From Marisa cornuarietis (lineage: Eukaryota; Mollusca; Gastropoda; Architaenioglossa; Ampullariidae): DNA of 64,000 nt. A program made the translations under genes and the position numbers. The notes beneath the pieces were generated by a model, which saw only the letters and a list, made by a program, of their open reading frames with translations, made no database searches and was not told where the DNA came from. The stretch spans positions 3,122,501-3,186,500 of the forward strand of contig SMMW01000040.1 of NCBI GenBank assembly GCA_004794655.1, in the 5' to 3' direction. Shown here one piece after another: positions 1 to 12,518 of this stretch (positions within the stretch are counted from its first letter, which is position 1; each line of letters begins with the position of its first letter).

Positions 1-3000
1 GGCGACGCTCTGGAATCTCAGGTGACCACTTTAATCCCGAGGTATTTTTGTCTACGTTTGCGTCCCATGGCTAACCATCGGACAAGAAAAGCAGCTGCAA
101 GTCGCAGGGCAAACTAAAGGGTGCAGCGTTAGAGACCGGACAGCCTGAGGAGGAACGATTATGGGGATTCAGGGGTGTGTTCGCCTGTTTCTGTTGGTGT
201 TGTGTGTGTGTGTGTGTGCACGCGCGTAAGCGGATCGTGCAGTATTATTGTCTGGGCTCGTGTACATGGACACTGACAATTTTGCTATGGGTAAAACTGT
301 CCTAACATGGGTAGGGAACTAATTTGACAAACTAACTCTCGAGTAACAGCCCTTGAGTAGGCAAAGTTTCCCAGCCAAACTGCGTAGCGAGAAAAACCGA
401 AAAAGGTGTCATAGCGCATGCGTGAGGTGGTCAAAAGGTGAGGTGGTAAATTTAAAATTTAAACAATAAAAATAAAAAAGAAAAATCGAAAAGCAAGCAA
501 AAGCTTGTAAACTGGGCTTCTTCATTCTATGTGATGTTTCTCGATAATTTATTATAAATCAAAAATATTTTCTTCATTCAGAAACAGAATGACCAGCGGC
601 CCCCATATCGATTGTGATATTGAGTTCTGTTTTATAATAGCATCTGTATGTGTCTAAAAATGATGGGTTGTTTTCTGTTGAACCCTGAAATTTCTATTGA
701 AATCATGATCTCTGCTTTATCTAACTTAACAGGGGAACATTATCGAAAAGGGTTCCTCCGATAAAATACTGGCTGTTACAACGATTTAGGTATGCGGTAT
801 GCCCATCCTGAGTCTGTGAGTACAGAGTTTTAGCCGCTGTCTGCGGTAGGGTAACAGGCTGTGTAAGCTTCATGAATACGAATCCTTGTAGAGCATCGAG
901 CCAAGGAACTGGCGCTAAATGTTCGACATCAAGGAAGTGACGTCAACGTGGACCCGGCAATGACGTCAGCGAGCGCAGCCGTTGTCAGGAAGGTCAGCAA
1001 GGTCACCCGTCGACTGTCGCGGCAGATGAGCGTCGTAGAAGACGTGTAAAGGTGTCCGATTCACCAGCTGACGGTTGACGCAATGCCCTCTACCTCCTCC
1101 CCCGACGACGTGTTTCCTTCTCTCGCTGTGGCAACGGCGATCTCCCACCAGGCCGACCTGACGTAGTTTTTCTGGCAAGGGGCAGTCTTGTGCCCTCATT
1201 TCTCGCGTCTTTGGGGCTGTCTGCCAGCAATCTCACGATTTTTCTGACCTGTCTCTTTCTGACCTGTCTGTCTGCCCATCCGTCCGTATCTCTTCCATTC
1301 GTAGTCATAGTCGTAATCTCTCTCTCTCTCCTGTCGGTGTGCAAAAGAAAGCAGGTAATTACTGATCTTTGTGTTTCTATCCTCGTCCACTACTTACCGC
1401 ATGCGTGGTGCTGAACTGAACCTCCCTCCACACACCCTCCCACATCACATCATCTTTGTACTCTCCCTCCATATTACCCAAATGTCAATCACCTGCCCCC
1501 TTTGGGAAATCGCCTGAAGGTTGAAAACGAAATAATGCGAAACAACGATGACAACAACAAAGCCCTGGAGCTGGCTTGAGAAGCGACAAAGAGATCACAG
1601 AATCAGGCAAACAGACAAAACCAGAAGCAACTTCACAATACCTCGAAGTACAACAGCAAGACATATTGTGTTCATCACTGTTGCACTTTTGTATAAAACT
1701 GATTTATTTTGACGACTTTGACAGGCAGGTTTAATGCGTAAATAGGGATCTTTGGCTTTTTGGCTCTTTGGATCTTTGGCTTGGGGGATCGCTGCTCATT
1801 ACGTGCAAAATGGATCATTTCCTTTTAGGCGACTTTGCCCAACAATTTTTTTTAAAAGGCAGACATGGATCTTTGGCCTGAGTGTTTCTTTCACACCTTT
1901 GCTCTAGGCCACGTTTTACCTTTCATTCTGGTTGATCGGATACCTGCAGTGACTAGCATATTCGCAGCCTCGCCAATAAAGGCAACAGGAGGCCTTTAAT
2001 GCCAAGAGTGCGGTTTGGGGGATTTGGTGTCTGGCACCACCGTTAACTCTGTTGAAGACTGGCATTGACGCCACACTGATCCCCTCGGTAAAGTCTAGGC
2101 GTTAGGTCCTGTCACAAAAGGTGATTATAAAATAAACACCTCCTACTAACGTTCATTTCGTCTGATCATGAGAGAGGTTACATAAAGGTCACGTGGAGTT
2201 TTAAACTTTAATGGAAGGTGCTAGCAATTGTCGGGCTGTCGTCTGCCGAGGCGAGAGGAAGTTAATGGTGCAGAGCTCAAGTTCACATTGTCGTCAGGGA
2301 CCTTGTAAACAGGTTTACATGTCAGTTACGGATTTACGAACAGTTTCATTTTTTTTTTTTACTATCATAGACAATAGCCCAAGCGGGCTTCTACCTCTGT
2401 CATACCCACTTCGGCCACAAGAATAAGCAAAGAGGTGATATATGTATTCAGAAAGTGAGCATTTGCATGGCTCATTCAACAGACTGGCAAATTAAATGTT
2501 CAGTTATGTCAAAGACCAGTCGACATATCAGCAATCGGAGAGAATTATCAACTTAGCTTTTATTGTTAATGGGCTCTTCCCCTATCAGTAGTGCAGTATT
2601 ACCGTCTCAAATGCTTGCTGACTGGTTCAAGGAGATCATTAGCAGGTCCATGTCCTCTTTGATCCTGTCCTGACCTTTCAGAGTGTTGTCTTGTTGCCTC
2701 AAGTACGTGCTGACTGCACTGTTGGGTCAAGGAGAGGACAAGTCTCCTTACGTGGATACTAGTACTTGTGTACGTGTTTACACAAACATGTCACCTAGCA
2801 ATCTGTAAACACACTTTCCTCTAAACACAAACAGGTAATCAAACTCGCGTTTGCACACCCACCCACCCACGCACGCACACGCACATGCACACACCCACTT
2901 TTTTTTTAAACTGTGTCATTTTTTACTTACTTATTTTCTTGGTGATGACAAGGGACTCAGTGTATGCAACCGGATGGCTTCTCTATCAACTGTTTTTGAC

Positions 3001-3770
3001 GACACTTTTGAACATTCCGAGCAGCCAATGAGCTCACTGCAAGCTCTGACCTTTAGAGAGGGGCAAACACTGTTGTTGCAAAAGTTTCGCGGTGTCCCAG
3101 GATCACACTTACAAGATATTAAGAACTGACAATGCAAACAAATGTACGAAAACAATATCGTCCACACATATTTTTATTTCGATTGCAAGTTGCATTATAT
3201 GGAATAGTCGACATGGAAAAAGATTTAGATTATATAAGGTAAACATCGACGTCTTTTGACCCTGCGGGCCACATGATTACACATTTCGGTTGCAGTAAAG
3301 ATCACAGATGTTAACACATATCTGCTGAATCCTTCGCAATAAAGTCTGTAGGTGTCTAATAAAAATTATTGTTTGAACATAACTTGTTTGAAGATTCAAA
3401 ATTGTTCTGAATCAAAAATTAAATCAGAACAACGTGTCGCGACAAACCAATCAGAATGCACTAAATTATCACGAATAGACTCACGTGAGCAAAACTGGAT
3501 TCAAGGTGATTGCTCTTCAGTAGCCATTCTGGCTATTGGGACAACTTTCATCTACATGCTAACCTCTTTGTTCTTCTATAGAAGCTACTTTATATCAGTT
3601 ATGAGTCGTCATCCTTATGAATTTCTAACATCATTCAAACCCAGCCTAGCAACCGTCTCTTTAACCTGGAACTGTAGTGACCTCATCTTGTCTGCCTCAG
3701 AAACCAGCGCTTCTATTAGCTGCCAGCCAAAAATCGTATTCGTCCTGTGCATTCACACACCCTCTTATCT
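1..3770. other. Non-coding stretch, no gene recognised
   Basis: No open frame here resembles a known protein and none is bounded by convincing splice sites. Visible items are a short GT run near 200-218, AT-rich DNA at 440-560, two perfect CRE octamers at 938-968 (listed separately), and a CA-rich imperfect run near 2853-2897. Short open frames of 60-180 codons occur on both strands but look random. Confidence 0.6.
938..968. promoter_or_regulatory. Pair of perfect CRE octamers
   Basis: TGACGTCA, the full palindromic cAMP-response/ATF element, occurs at 938-945 and again at 961-968. The starts are 23 bp apart, about two helical turns, and the surrounding sequence is CpG-containing. CREB/ATF dimers bind this octamer in animals. 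No transcript or first exon can be assigned, so promoter function is inference. Confidence 0.3.
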
Positions 3771-3772
3771 TT

Positions 3773-3844
<72 letters not shown>

Positions 3845-3846
3845 TC
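3771..3846. repeat. (TTTC)n microsatellite
   Basis: About 19 uninterrupted copies of TTTC on the plus strand. It creates repetitive open frames rich in Phe/Leu/Ser that should not be read as protein. Confidence 0.95.
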
Positions 3847-4118
3847 CCGCTACCCTGCTTGTTTGTCTCAAAAATGTTGAGCTGATAGACATAGTTTTGC
3901 GTGCGTGCGATATTTACAACTCCGTGCCTGCTAGCATTTAACCCTTTGAAGACGACGACTTACAGATGTCGCGATCATTTTTTCCGCTCCCTCTCTTGTT
4001 TCTTGTTTGCTTATACTTCTGACACTGAAAATAGTCCAAAGCGCCACAAGGGCTGTTTTATGATGTCACGTGTCAAGGTCGCACAAAGGCAGCCGAGAAC
4101 CTGGCCTTGCTGGCTGTA

Positions 4119-4151
4119 GGGGAGGGGGGAGGGGGAGGGGGAGGGGAAGGG
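4119..4151 (+). other. G-rich run with G-quadruplex potential
   Basis: Six G-tracts of three to six G are separated by one or two A, far exceeding the G3+N1-7 pattern for an intramolecular quadruplex. A TATAAAA string follows at 4211-4217, about 60 bp downstream. Whether this is a promoter is unknown, because no exon follows and an inverted-repeat element starts at 4276. Confidence 0.5.
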
Positions 4152-4275
4152 TCAGGCCGCATTGGAGATCACGTCACCTCTGAGGACAAATTTGTGGGGA
4201 GACTGCTTGCTATAAAACCAGGGAATTTGTATAAAGTCGCGAACGTGGGCGTCACAAGCAGGCAGCAGTGTCTTT

Positions 4276-4546
4276 CCAGGGGCCAGTTGCACAACATGTT
4301 TCTAAACCTTAAAACTGTTCTAAAGAAGCAAAATCTCTTCTTTGCCATTTAGATCCATTGCACAAGAACATATACAATATTGTACTGACAGGACGGAAAG
4401 TCAGACTTAAACAATTTTATCTTATTTTAGCAGTTTTAATTAAAAAAATTCTAAAATTGTGGTGGGCACTTTAAACTGTTTATAAAAATGGATTTAAGGC
4501 CTAAAAGTGTTTAAAATTAGAAATGTATTATGCAACTGGCCCCTGG
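4276..4546. mobile_element. MITE-like inverted-repeat element, copy 1 (271 bp)
   Basis: The left end CCAGGGGCCAGTTGCA is mirrored by TGCAACTGGCCCCTGG at the right end. The match continues imperfectly for several more bases (ACAACATGTTTCT on the left, ATAATACATTTCT on the right when inverted). The interior is AT-rich and has no open frame. A related copy lies at 19415-19533 with a similar interior, including an ATTTTAGCAGTTTTA-like motif, so this is a dispersed family and not a chance palindrome. No clear target-site duplication is visible. The superfamily cannot be assigned from the ends alone. Confidence 0.7.
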
Positions 4547-4661
4547 AAGCGAAATTGGATTTCAAAGGCATACTGATCACCGATGTTTGCGCCACGAAGA
4601 TGCTGCAGCAGTTGGCTGTGCGGGTTACGGGAGATAAAAATCACAGATGAACAGTTTGATA

Positions 4662-6125
4662 ATATAATAATAATAAAGGAAAGATTTGTATAGCGCATAT
4701 TCGTACTCGTAAGGAGTATGGTCTTCACGTTGAAAACAAGAACGAGACATGGACAACATGGCTAGCATACAAGGGACCAAAGAATAAACAATACTGACGA
4801 CGAATAAAAGACAAATATAGAAAACGCAAAGAGGAACCAAGAAACAAGAACTGAGAATATTGTGATTCTGCAGAGGAAGACGAGAAGGAAAGTAGAAATA
4901 AACGGAAAAGTGGAGGGAGATGAAAAGGACGAGCATTGTGTGGACTGTGTTAGGGGTAATGCTCAAGGAAGAGGTGCGTCTTCAGTGGAGATTTCAAAGA
5001 TTTCATTTTAAGTAGGTTGCACATATGGAAAGGGAGAGAGTTCCATTGTTTTGCTGCACAGTAACTGCCCTGTGACCAAATGTTTCGGTGACAGGAATAG
5101 TTAGAATACGGTCATCAGATGAAGAGCGTAGTTTTGTCTGGCTGGGAGGTAGGGAAGAAACGTTTAGAGAAATTGTGCAGCAAAGAAATGAAAACACAGC
5201 ACAGACAGTTTGTACTGAATACGAGAACGGATGGGTAGCCAGTGCAGAAAACAGAGGAAAGGAGTGACATGGTCCCTTTTCGTGGCTCTAAGCACCAGAC
5301 GTGCAGCGGAGTTCTGTACTTTCTGGAGTTTATCGATGAAGTATGAGTTGCAGCCTGCCAGCAAGGAGTTGCAATAATCAAGTCGAGAAAGAACAAACGC
5401 ACAGACAAGAGTGTTGGTAGCGCGTGTAGAGAGAAAATGACGGATGGCACTGATCTTACGGAGCTCATAATAGGCAGACTGACAGACAGCTGTAAGATGT
5501 TTATCAAGGGTCATGTCTGCAGTGACAATGAATCCCAGATTTCTGACGGATGAATGTAAAGGTGATGTTTGTTTCGCCCACCTTGATGTGATTGGGCAGA
5601 CTGACGAGCGAAGGTGGATTTCTTCTTCTAGAGCATCTGAGTGCTTCTTATTTATCATCGTTGAGTTTAAGCTTGTTTTTACAACCCTGTCCTTGACATC
5701 ACTTATACAGGCTTCTATGGTGCTAGTAGCAGAGTGAGACTCAGCCGGTCTACTAGAGCAGTAAAATCACCAGCATAGGATTGATGAGAAACCAGGAGAG
5801 ACTGGATGCATGACGAAAGTGGTTTTGTGTACATAATGAACAGAACTGGGCCAAGCACTGAGCCTTGGAGGACCCCACAGGAAAGTGAAGCAGGGCGAAA
5901 TGTTTGACCATCAATAAACACAGTCTGGGTCCTATCAGTGAGATAGGGGTTGAACCACGTTAGTGCGGTTCCATACAGGATGTGAATCTGGAAAGCTGTA
6001 GTTAAACCAATCGCCTGTCTGATTGTTGCAACGAGGCTGTGTCGGTGCCAATATCGTCGAACGAGAAAATCGCGTGACTTCGGAAAGCGACCTAAAGTGT
6101 TGCCTGAAGTCACAGGAAGACATGA
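4662..6125 (-). mobile_element. 5'-truncated L2/CR1-like LINE, reverse transcriptase remnant
   Basis: On the minus strand, three overlapping frames spell the 3' half of a non-LTR retrotransposon. Near 5840-5876 there is the reverse transcriptase motif GVLQGSVLGPVLF. Near 5766-5777 the catalytic YADD box reads YAGD, so the second aspartate position is lost. At 5300-5420 comes the thumb motif FVLSRLDYCNSLL followed by KLQKVQNSAARLVL and LHWLPI, typical of the Jockey/CR1/L2 group. A C-terminal segment with LRSSSDDRILTIP lies near 5110-5150. The 3' end, around 4662-4700, carries a CGCTATACAAAT-like tail and an ATT-repeat. The frame changes at least twice, so the copy is dead. The endonuclease domain and 5' end are missing. 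The 3' third is shared with 23345-23880. Confidence 0.85.
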
Positions 6126-6921
6126 CTTTGGCTTCTCGTTGTCATAGCCATGTCTGGTAATTGACTGGAATGGCCCAGGTCACAACCTTCTTAGATTCTG
6201 ATTTAGATTTTCAGAAGTTGAAGAAAAAAAATCTTCAGTGTTTGTTCCTAGATAAGGGGGAATATTTCTCAAAATTTACGAGCCTGGACGTTTAAGAAGA
6301 GCGACATGTTCTTATTAACGAGGGTTAAAAAAAGTATTCTAAAAAAAGAAAAACTACAGGCAACTTTTCTTTTTAGATGTAGGCAATCACAACAAGAGGC
6401 CTCCACCTGAAGTCTGACGGCGATGGTTAATTATTTTAAAAATAGCTACAAGACTACGTCATGCCACTAGCTGTCTCATTAATGTCCGGGTCATTTAGAG
6501 CTTCTGTTACATTTTCTTAAGACGGCCGTTACAAACAGTCGGCTTTGCACATCGGTAACCATCAGGTTGCTCTGGGCTGAAACGCCATTAGACTGACGCT
6601 GAACAAGCACTAACAGCTTTTAAACGGCACAAACGACAAACTTAGAGAATGGTTGGGCGGAAAATAATATGGGTCGAGCAGGAAAAGGTAACTGCAAGAG
6701 CCATTAAGATTAGAATATCTTGCACTTTTCGCAAGGAAAAAACAAAACCATTGCCTATGATCCTTTGAAAATGAATGTTACGCGTGCTGCTGTTGGAGCT
6801 ACAAACGAAACAAGAGTAGCCAGTACTTTTGGGTGACCTTCGAACGTGCATGAACTCCCCTCCCCCCCACCCCGATAAAAAATCCAAACTCACCGCACCT
6901 TACTAAACGTAGCACTTCACT

Positions 6922-6923
<2 letters not shown>

Positions 6924-6994
<71 letters not shown>
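6924..6994. repeat. (CA)n microsatellite
   Basis: About 35 uninterrupted CA dinucleotides. The Cys-Val open frames on the opposite strand are artefacts of the repeat. Confidence 0.95.
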
Positions 6995-6995
<1 letters not shown>

Positions 6996-7238
6996 CTGGA
7001 GGCCATGCACAACATTTCGCTAGGCTTTAACTCAGGGGTGGAGAAAGTCCGGCGTGCCAAGGTAACTGTAGATTTTAGTAAATCTTTAACTTTGTTATAA
7101 CCACATACAGTTGTTTCGCTATGCATTTCTCAGGAGCAGAGCATATTTCTCGCGCACCACGGATTGTGATGGCTCAGAGGACAGCAGTGACAGGCTGGGC
7201 GGGATTGTCCACATTGCAAAAATGATAGCACGCTGTAC

Positions 7239-7261
7239 AGCTTGATCAAATAGATCAAGCT
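7239..7261. other. Short perfect hairpin
   Basis: AGCTTGATC and GATCAAGCT form a nine-base-pair perfect inverted repeat around a five-base AAATA loop. It stands alone, with no flanking element structure or gene nearby, and could be coincidental. Confidence 0.3.
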
Positions 7262-7870
7262 AATTTGTAAGTAGATACTTTTGTATGTCCCGCGAAAGGT
7301 GTTATAAATATCAAAATGGATTTTGGAGGAAAAAAGGTTCCCTATTCCTGCTTTAACTGAACAGTTAACACCAAGCAAAAATGACCATAAAAGAGTAGAA
7401 GCTGAACCAAGGACAGTATACAGAATGGACTGCTGGCAGACGAGTTTTAAGGCATTGACTTCTAGAACGAGGCCTTATCAAATGGGCTTCCGGTTATCAA
7501 CACCAAGAAGGGAAGACGATCTGAACTCTACTGTTGACTGGAACAGAAAACCTCAAGCGCAATGGTCTTTTGTGGTTCTTCGGTTGACTGGCACTAAGTT
7601 TGAAAGTAGGGAAAAGCGGGTGGTTAAGAGTAGGGGTTGATGACTTTTGCTGAAAGAAAATAGACAAGAAGAACCAAGTCACAGACTTGCTGTAAGCATA
7701 CTGTTAACATTTAAGAATTTCAGCACGATTCATCCTCGGCTTTTTGTGGTTCTGGATATTCTCTTTTACTAAGGATCGTCGAGACCTTACGACTTGCCAA
7801 TTCGCGAGATGCTAAATATTGGTCCGGGCAGATCTTCAGCCAGAAGTCCGGTTTCTATGCAGTGCATGGC

Positions 7871-8115
7871 TTAACTGGTAGTAAAGTGCTTTCACCTAGT
7901 GGAGATTTCGCACTAATATAAGTGATGAATGATAGAGTGACCAGAAAAGTCGGGTGGGGAGAGTACCTGTAGAAAACCCCCGACAGCCAGCACTGTGAAC
8001 AGGTGTGAGCATACAGAGAGCATCCCGAGACGAGATCTGAACCAAGAACCTATTACATAACTCTCACTGCAGTGGTGAACGAGTGTTTTAACCCCTACAC
8101 ACTATCAAGCGCCTC
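7871..8115 (-). mobile_element. tRNA-derived SINE, inverted copy
   Basis: Read on the minus strand, this matches the full-length SINE at 17174-17409. The head contains GGGGTTAAAACACTCG, then CACTGCAGTGAG, then GGTTCAGATCTCGTCTCGGG (a B-box-like run) and a GGGGGTTTTCT segment. It ends in GTGCGAAATCTCC followed by GTGAAAGCACTTTA. The central CTCCGGGTACTCCGG core is degraded here. No target duplication was recognised, and the copy is clearly older than the one at 17174. Confidence 0.75.
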
Positions 8116-8584
8116 TCCCTCTACCCGCCCACCTTGTGTAGCCGGCTCCTGCGATATTTGCTTAAATTCGAGTGAGCCCGCCGTTATCTGAGTGTTGTCA
8201 GGGCTACACCTCCTCGCTTTCATCGAAATCACCAAACCCGCCCCTTCCCTCGCTTTCCTTCCCCTCCCCTACAGGAGCTGCTTAACTGACAAGTGTTGGT
8301 TCCTTGTGTATTCCCCCCCCTGCCACCCTTAATATCATTTTTACTGTGTAAATAATTTCTCTGCCATTTTTACCATCTGACTTGTTTTTCTTTGATGTGA
8401 AGACCCCGCAGTTGTTTTTGATGGACTCCCCTTTTCCCGCGGAATTTTCTCCCCTGCATCTGTTTTGCGCCTCGCCATTCGCGTCACAAGCGCGGAAATT
8501 GCATTGCAGAAGTTTAATTTTCCTGCCTCTGGCCTGTCTTCGAAAGGGGTCGCAGGAGAGGCAAGCTTTTGTTTGAGTTTGTGG

Positions 8585-8607
8585 CCGCCATATTGTCCGT
8601 GACGTCA
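8585..8607 (-). promoter_or_regulatory. YY1-like site next to a CRE
   Basis: GCCGCCATATTG at about 8584-8595, which on the minus strand reads CAATATGGCGGC and resembles a YY1 site, lies five bases from a perfect TGACGTCA at 8600-8607. YY1 and CRE sites together are typical of metazoan promoters near start sites, and the orientation suggests minus-strand transcription. No first exon can be confirmed, so this is a candidate only. Confidence 0.3.
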
Positions 8608-8920
8608 GCAACCTTTTGATGAAAGTTTATTCTTTTTGCACTGGTTCACCGCAGGCGGATGCCACTAGCAACAAGACGATGAGGGTGATGATGACGATGA
8701 TGATGCGCGGCTAGTAAAGGCAAAACCTGCCCCAGCTGTGCTTTTGTATGCAGCACAATGTGGCGTGTTTATTGTTCCAATCATGGAGATAAATAAAGAG
8801 CATACATGCTTGGTCGGCGATTAAGATCAGGTTTGGAAGAGAAAAAAAAGACGAGGGTTCTAAAGGAGCAACGAAAAGAAAGTAAAAAAAGGGAGGATGC
8901 TGCAGGATGGTCAGAAGAGA

Positions 8921-9080
8921 GTGTACTCAGCACCTATAATACTGCTTTAGAGTGCACGCATGATGTATAATACTGCTGTACATTGTATCCAGCACTTATA
9001 ATACTGCAGTAATTGTATGTACAACACTACTGTACACAAACGTGTACAGTATACTCAGCACGTAAAATACTGCTGTACAG
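8921..9080. repeat. Degenerate tandem repeat with core CAGCACYTATAATACTGC
   Basis: Four loosely spaced copies of a core reading CAGCAC(C/T)TATAATACTGC or a close variant occur near 8928, 8967, 8991 and 9056. They are interspersed with GTGTACAGTA-like strings. A further weak echo lies near 9314. The spacing is irregular, so this is an old decayed array. Confidence 0.5.
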
Positions 9081-9915
9081 AAACACATATTTGTATGTCA
9101 CAGTGCTTACAGTTAAAAGTAAATTCTTTTGGTAATGTTAATTTTTATTAATTTTATTCACTAAAAATTCTGTTCATATTCTTCTCTTGATTTTCTTTTA
9201 AAATTACTTCTGAAGATCTCGCAGCAAGAAATATAACTGGGACGAAAACTGTGTCTACAAGTGCTGTCAGTAAAAGAGTTTTAAAGGGAGGTGTAGCGTC
9301 GCTGTTTACGAAGTGCTTAAAATACTATGTTATGCCGCAGAGAGTACAGTATCTGCTGAAATAATTTATATTTAAAACATTTTCACGTTGCCAAGAAAAT
9401 ATGTTTCCATAATTGTAAAATGCAAAACGCTTTGTACACAAAGGGTCTCGTATGTGGTCTCGTACAATCTAGCACGCATGCGCAGTGGTTGATAACGATA
9501 GCATCAGGCGAACAATCTCAGTCTGATCGAGTCTGTAGTCATAATTGTTGTCTATATTTTCCGTCCGATCCTCGTGCATTTTGACAAAAACAATGCCAAC
9601 TGAATCTGCTCAAGGATTTGATGCCAAAGGCTCTTAGTGTAGAGAAGTCGGAAACCTTGCCTGCTATGGGCACTGAACACAGAAAAGTGATAAAGAAAAA
9701 CTGTGAATGCCCACAGTTAGTGACTACGATGTCGTTTGTTCCAAATATTTCGCAGACGAGTGCTTCCCGATACAGTATCGTACTTGCAATGACAATAGAA
9801 TTCTCTGTCTGTGACGTCTTGAGCCGGTTGCTACTCCAACATTATTTTGTCACAGTGAAGGGAATGGAAAAAGAGTGAGCTCACGATGATGTGGACTGTT
9901 ACAAACCAAACTGTG

Positions 9916-11319
9916 CACTACTCACAACATGATGTGCCTACACACTACTCACAACATATCGTACCTACACGCTACTCACAACATATCGTACCTACACACT
10001 ACTCACAACATATCGTACCTACACACTACTCTCAACATATCGTACCTACACACTACTCACAACATATCGTACCTACACGCTACTCACAACACGCTGTACC
10101 TACACGCTACTCACAACATGTTGTGCCTACACACTACTCACAACATATCGTACCTACAGGCTACTCACAACATATCGTACCTACACACTACTCACAACAT
10201 ATCGTACCTACAGGCTACTCACAACATATCGTACCTACAGGCTACTCACAACATATCGTACCTACACACTACTCACAACATATCGTACCTACACGCTACT
10301 CACAACATATCGTACCTACACACTACTCACAACATATCGTACCTACACGCTACTCACAACATATCGTACCTACACGCTACTCACAACATATCGTACCTAC
10401 ACGCTACTCACAACATATCGTACCTACACGCTACTCACAACATATCGTACCTACACACTACTCACAACATATCGTACCTACACGCTACTCACAACATATC
10501 GTACCTACACACTACTCACAACATATCGTACCTACACGCTACTCACAGCATATCGTACCTACACGCTACTCACAACATATCGTACCTACACGCTACTCAC
10601 AACATATCGTACCAACACGCTACTCACAGCATATCGTACCTACACGCTACTCACAACATATCGTACCTACACGCTACTCACAACATATCGTACCTACACA
10701 CTACTCACAACATATCGTACCTACACGCTACTCACAGCATATCGTACCTACACGCTACTCACAACATATCGTACCTACACACTACTCACAACATATCGTA
10801 CCTACACGCTACTCACAACATATCGTACCTACACACTACTCACAACATATCGTACCTACACGCTACTCACAACATATCGTACCTACACCCTACTCACAAC
10901 ATATCGTACCTACACGCTACTCACAACATATCGTACCTACACACTACTCACAACATATCGTACCTACACGCTACTCACAACATATCGTACCTACACGCTA
11001 CTCACAACATATCGTACCTACACACTACTCACAACATATCGTACCTACACGCTACTCACAACATATCGTACCTACACGCTACTCACAACATATCGTACCT
11101 ACACGCTACTCACAGCATATCGTACCTACACGCTACTCACAACATATCGTACCTACACGCTACTCACAACATATCGTACCAACACGCTACTCACAGCATA
11201 TCGTACCTACACGCTACTCACAACATATCGTACCTACAGGCTACTCACAACATATCGTACCTACACGCTACTCACAACACGCTGTGTCTACACACTACTC
11301 ACAACATGTTGTGCCTACA
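9916..11319. repeat. 27-bp minisatellite, 52 copies
   Basis: The unit CACTACTCACAACATATCGTACCTACA or close variants is repeated 52 times head to tail with no spacers and no length change. The main variant site is the first codon-sized triplet, which is CAC, CGC, GGC or CCC. All three forward frames are open throughout because the unit contains no TAA, TAG or TGA. The frame starting at 9886 reads YSQHIVPT(R/H/G) repeats. The variants CAGCAT (at 10546, 10627, 10737, 11113 and 11194) and ACCAACAC (at 10611 and 11178) reveal an internal 21-unit (567-bp) duplication. Units 7-8 and 51-52 share edge variants. There is no sign of protein-level constraint, splice sites or a promoter, so I call it a satellite-type array. 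Confidence 0.9.
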
Positions 11320-11329
11320 TCGCGATGGA

Positions 11330-12340
11330 TTATTCACTATTATGATAATTTACTCTAAGCCTTTCACGTAGTTTTTTTGCGATCCCATAAAAATACTTAA
11401 TTTAAAGTGATTCTATTTTGCATTTTTATTCAAAACTTCATCTCAATTAAAAATTCAAATTCTGCCTTACTGTATATAGAATAACAGTCTTTTATTCTGT
11501 GCTGATTCATAAAACAAAGGACAAATTAAGTAAATAAATATATAAAATAATGAGCATGAAGAAATATGTGTACAGAACTGGGAAACTGCTTTGCATGTGA
11601 CATAGAAAGTGTGATTGTTAATACTTACATATAAATAATGTTGCTCGTTTTATTGCACTTAGTTTGCTTTACTGGGCCCTGATGTTATTAATATTATTTT
11701 GACTATCTGTCCGTGACCTACTAAAATAGTTTGTAATTATATACAACTTTTTCATGAATTCAAGCAATAAAAAAATCTTCATCATCTAACCCGTTATGTA
11801 CTTATTTTTTTATTTAGGAGCTACCTTATGCACAGCGTAAATTGGTAAATATTTTGAATGATTATTTTGCCCAGAGCTGTTTAAAGTCAATACTTTTAAA
11901 GTATAGAAGATAAGGCAAACGTATATTTGGCTTCTCTTATGTGTGCAGTTAAGATGTCTTCCACATTTCACATCTATCTGTTCAATGCATGCTTGTTTTT
12001 ATTTAGAATGTCACACCAGCGAGTCAACAGTGTATGAAACATTTCACACAGACTACGTGACTGATGCCCATGTGTCATGTGTCAAATACAGTGTCATATT
12101 AAGTATGCATTTAATTTAGATAATCTAATTTATTGAGTGGGTGTGGCTAAATTTGTAATGGAGAGCAGAATTCACTGAGCTTTTATTGTGAATGGCCTTG
12201 GTAGATTTTTTTAAAGGTGAATATCAGAACTTCTCTCATATACCAAGAAACTGGCAAATCACACAAGTGTACGGCATCAGTTTAAAAGGGTTTGTCATGT
12301 TGAACTGCATCTCATGGGCATGAGGCATTCACGCAAACCC
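11330..12340. other. AT-rich non-coding stretch
   Basis: AT-rich DNA with no open frame of note and no recognised repeat. It separates the 27-bp array from the composite palindrome/GT array. Confidence 0.6.
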
Positions 12341-12348
12341 CTGGATGG

Positions 12349-12360
12349 ACTTCATATGAA

Positions 12361-12394
<34 letters not shown>

Positions 12395-12450
12395 TGGACT
12401 TCATATGAAGTAAGCGTGAGAGAGAGAGAGAGATGGACTTCATATGAGGT

Positions 12451-12518
<68 letters not shown>

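Noticed and set aside
3938..3960. TTAACCCTTTGAAG, resembling a piggyBac-type end
   Set aside because: No inverted partner or second TTAA boundary was found nearby; a similar string at 31876 lacks TTAA and a partner as well.
3938..4050. Possible mobile element start beside the TTTC array
   Set aside because: No second end, no repeat copy and no coding sequence were found.
9916..11319. CRISPR-like regular array
   Set aside because: The units are contiguous with no unique spacers, and the sequence is eukaryotic.
9886..11371. Two overlapping 480-490-codon open frames
   Set aside because: They arise because the 27-bp unit has no stop codon in any forward frame. The variation changes amino acids freely and there is no promoter or splice evidence, so I do not call a protein.
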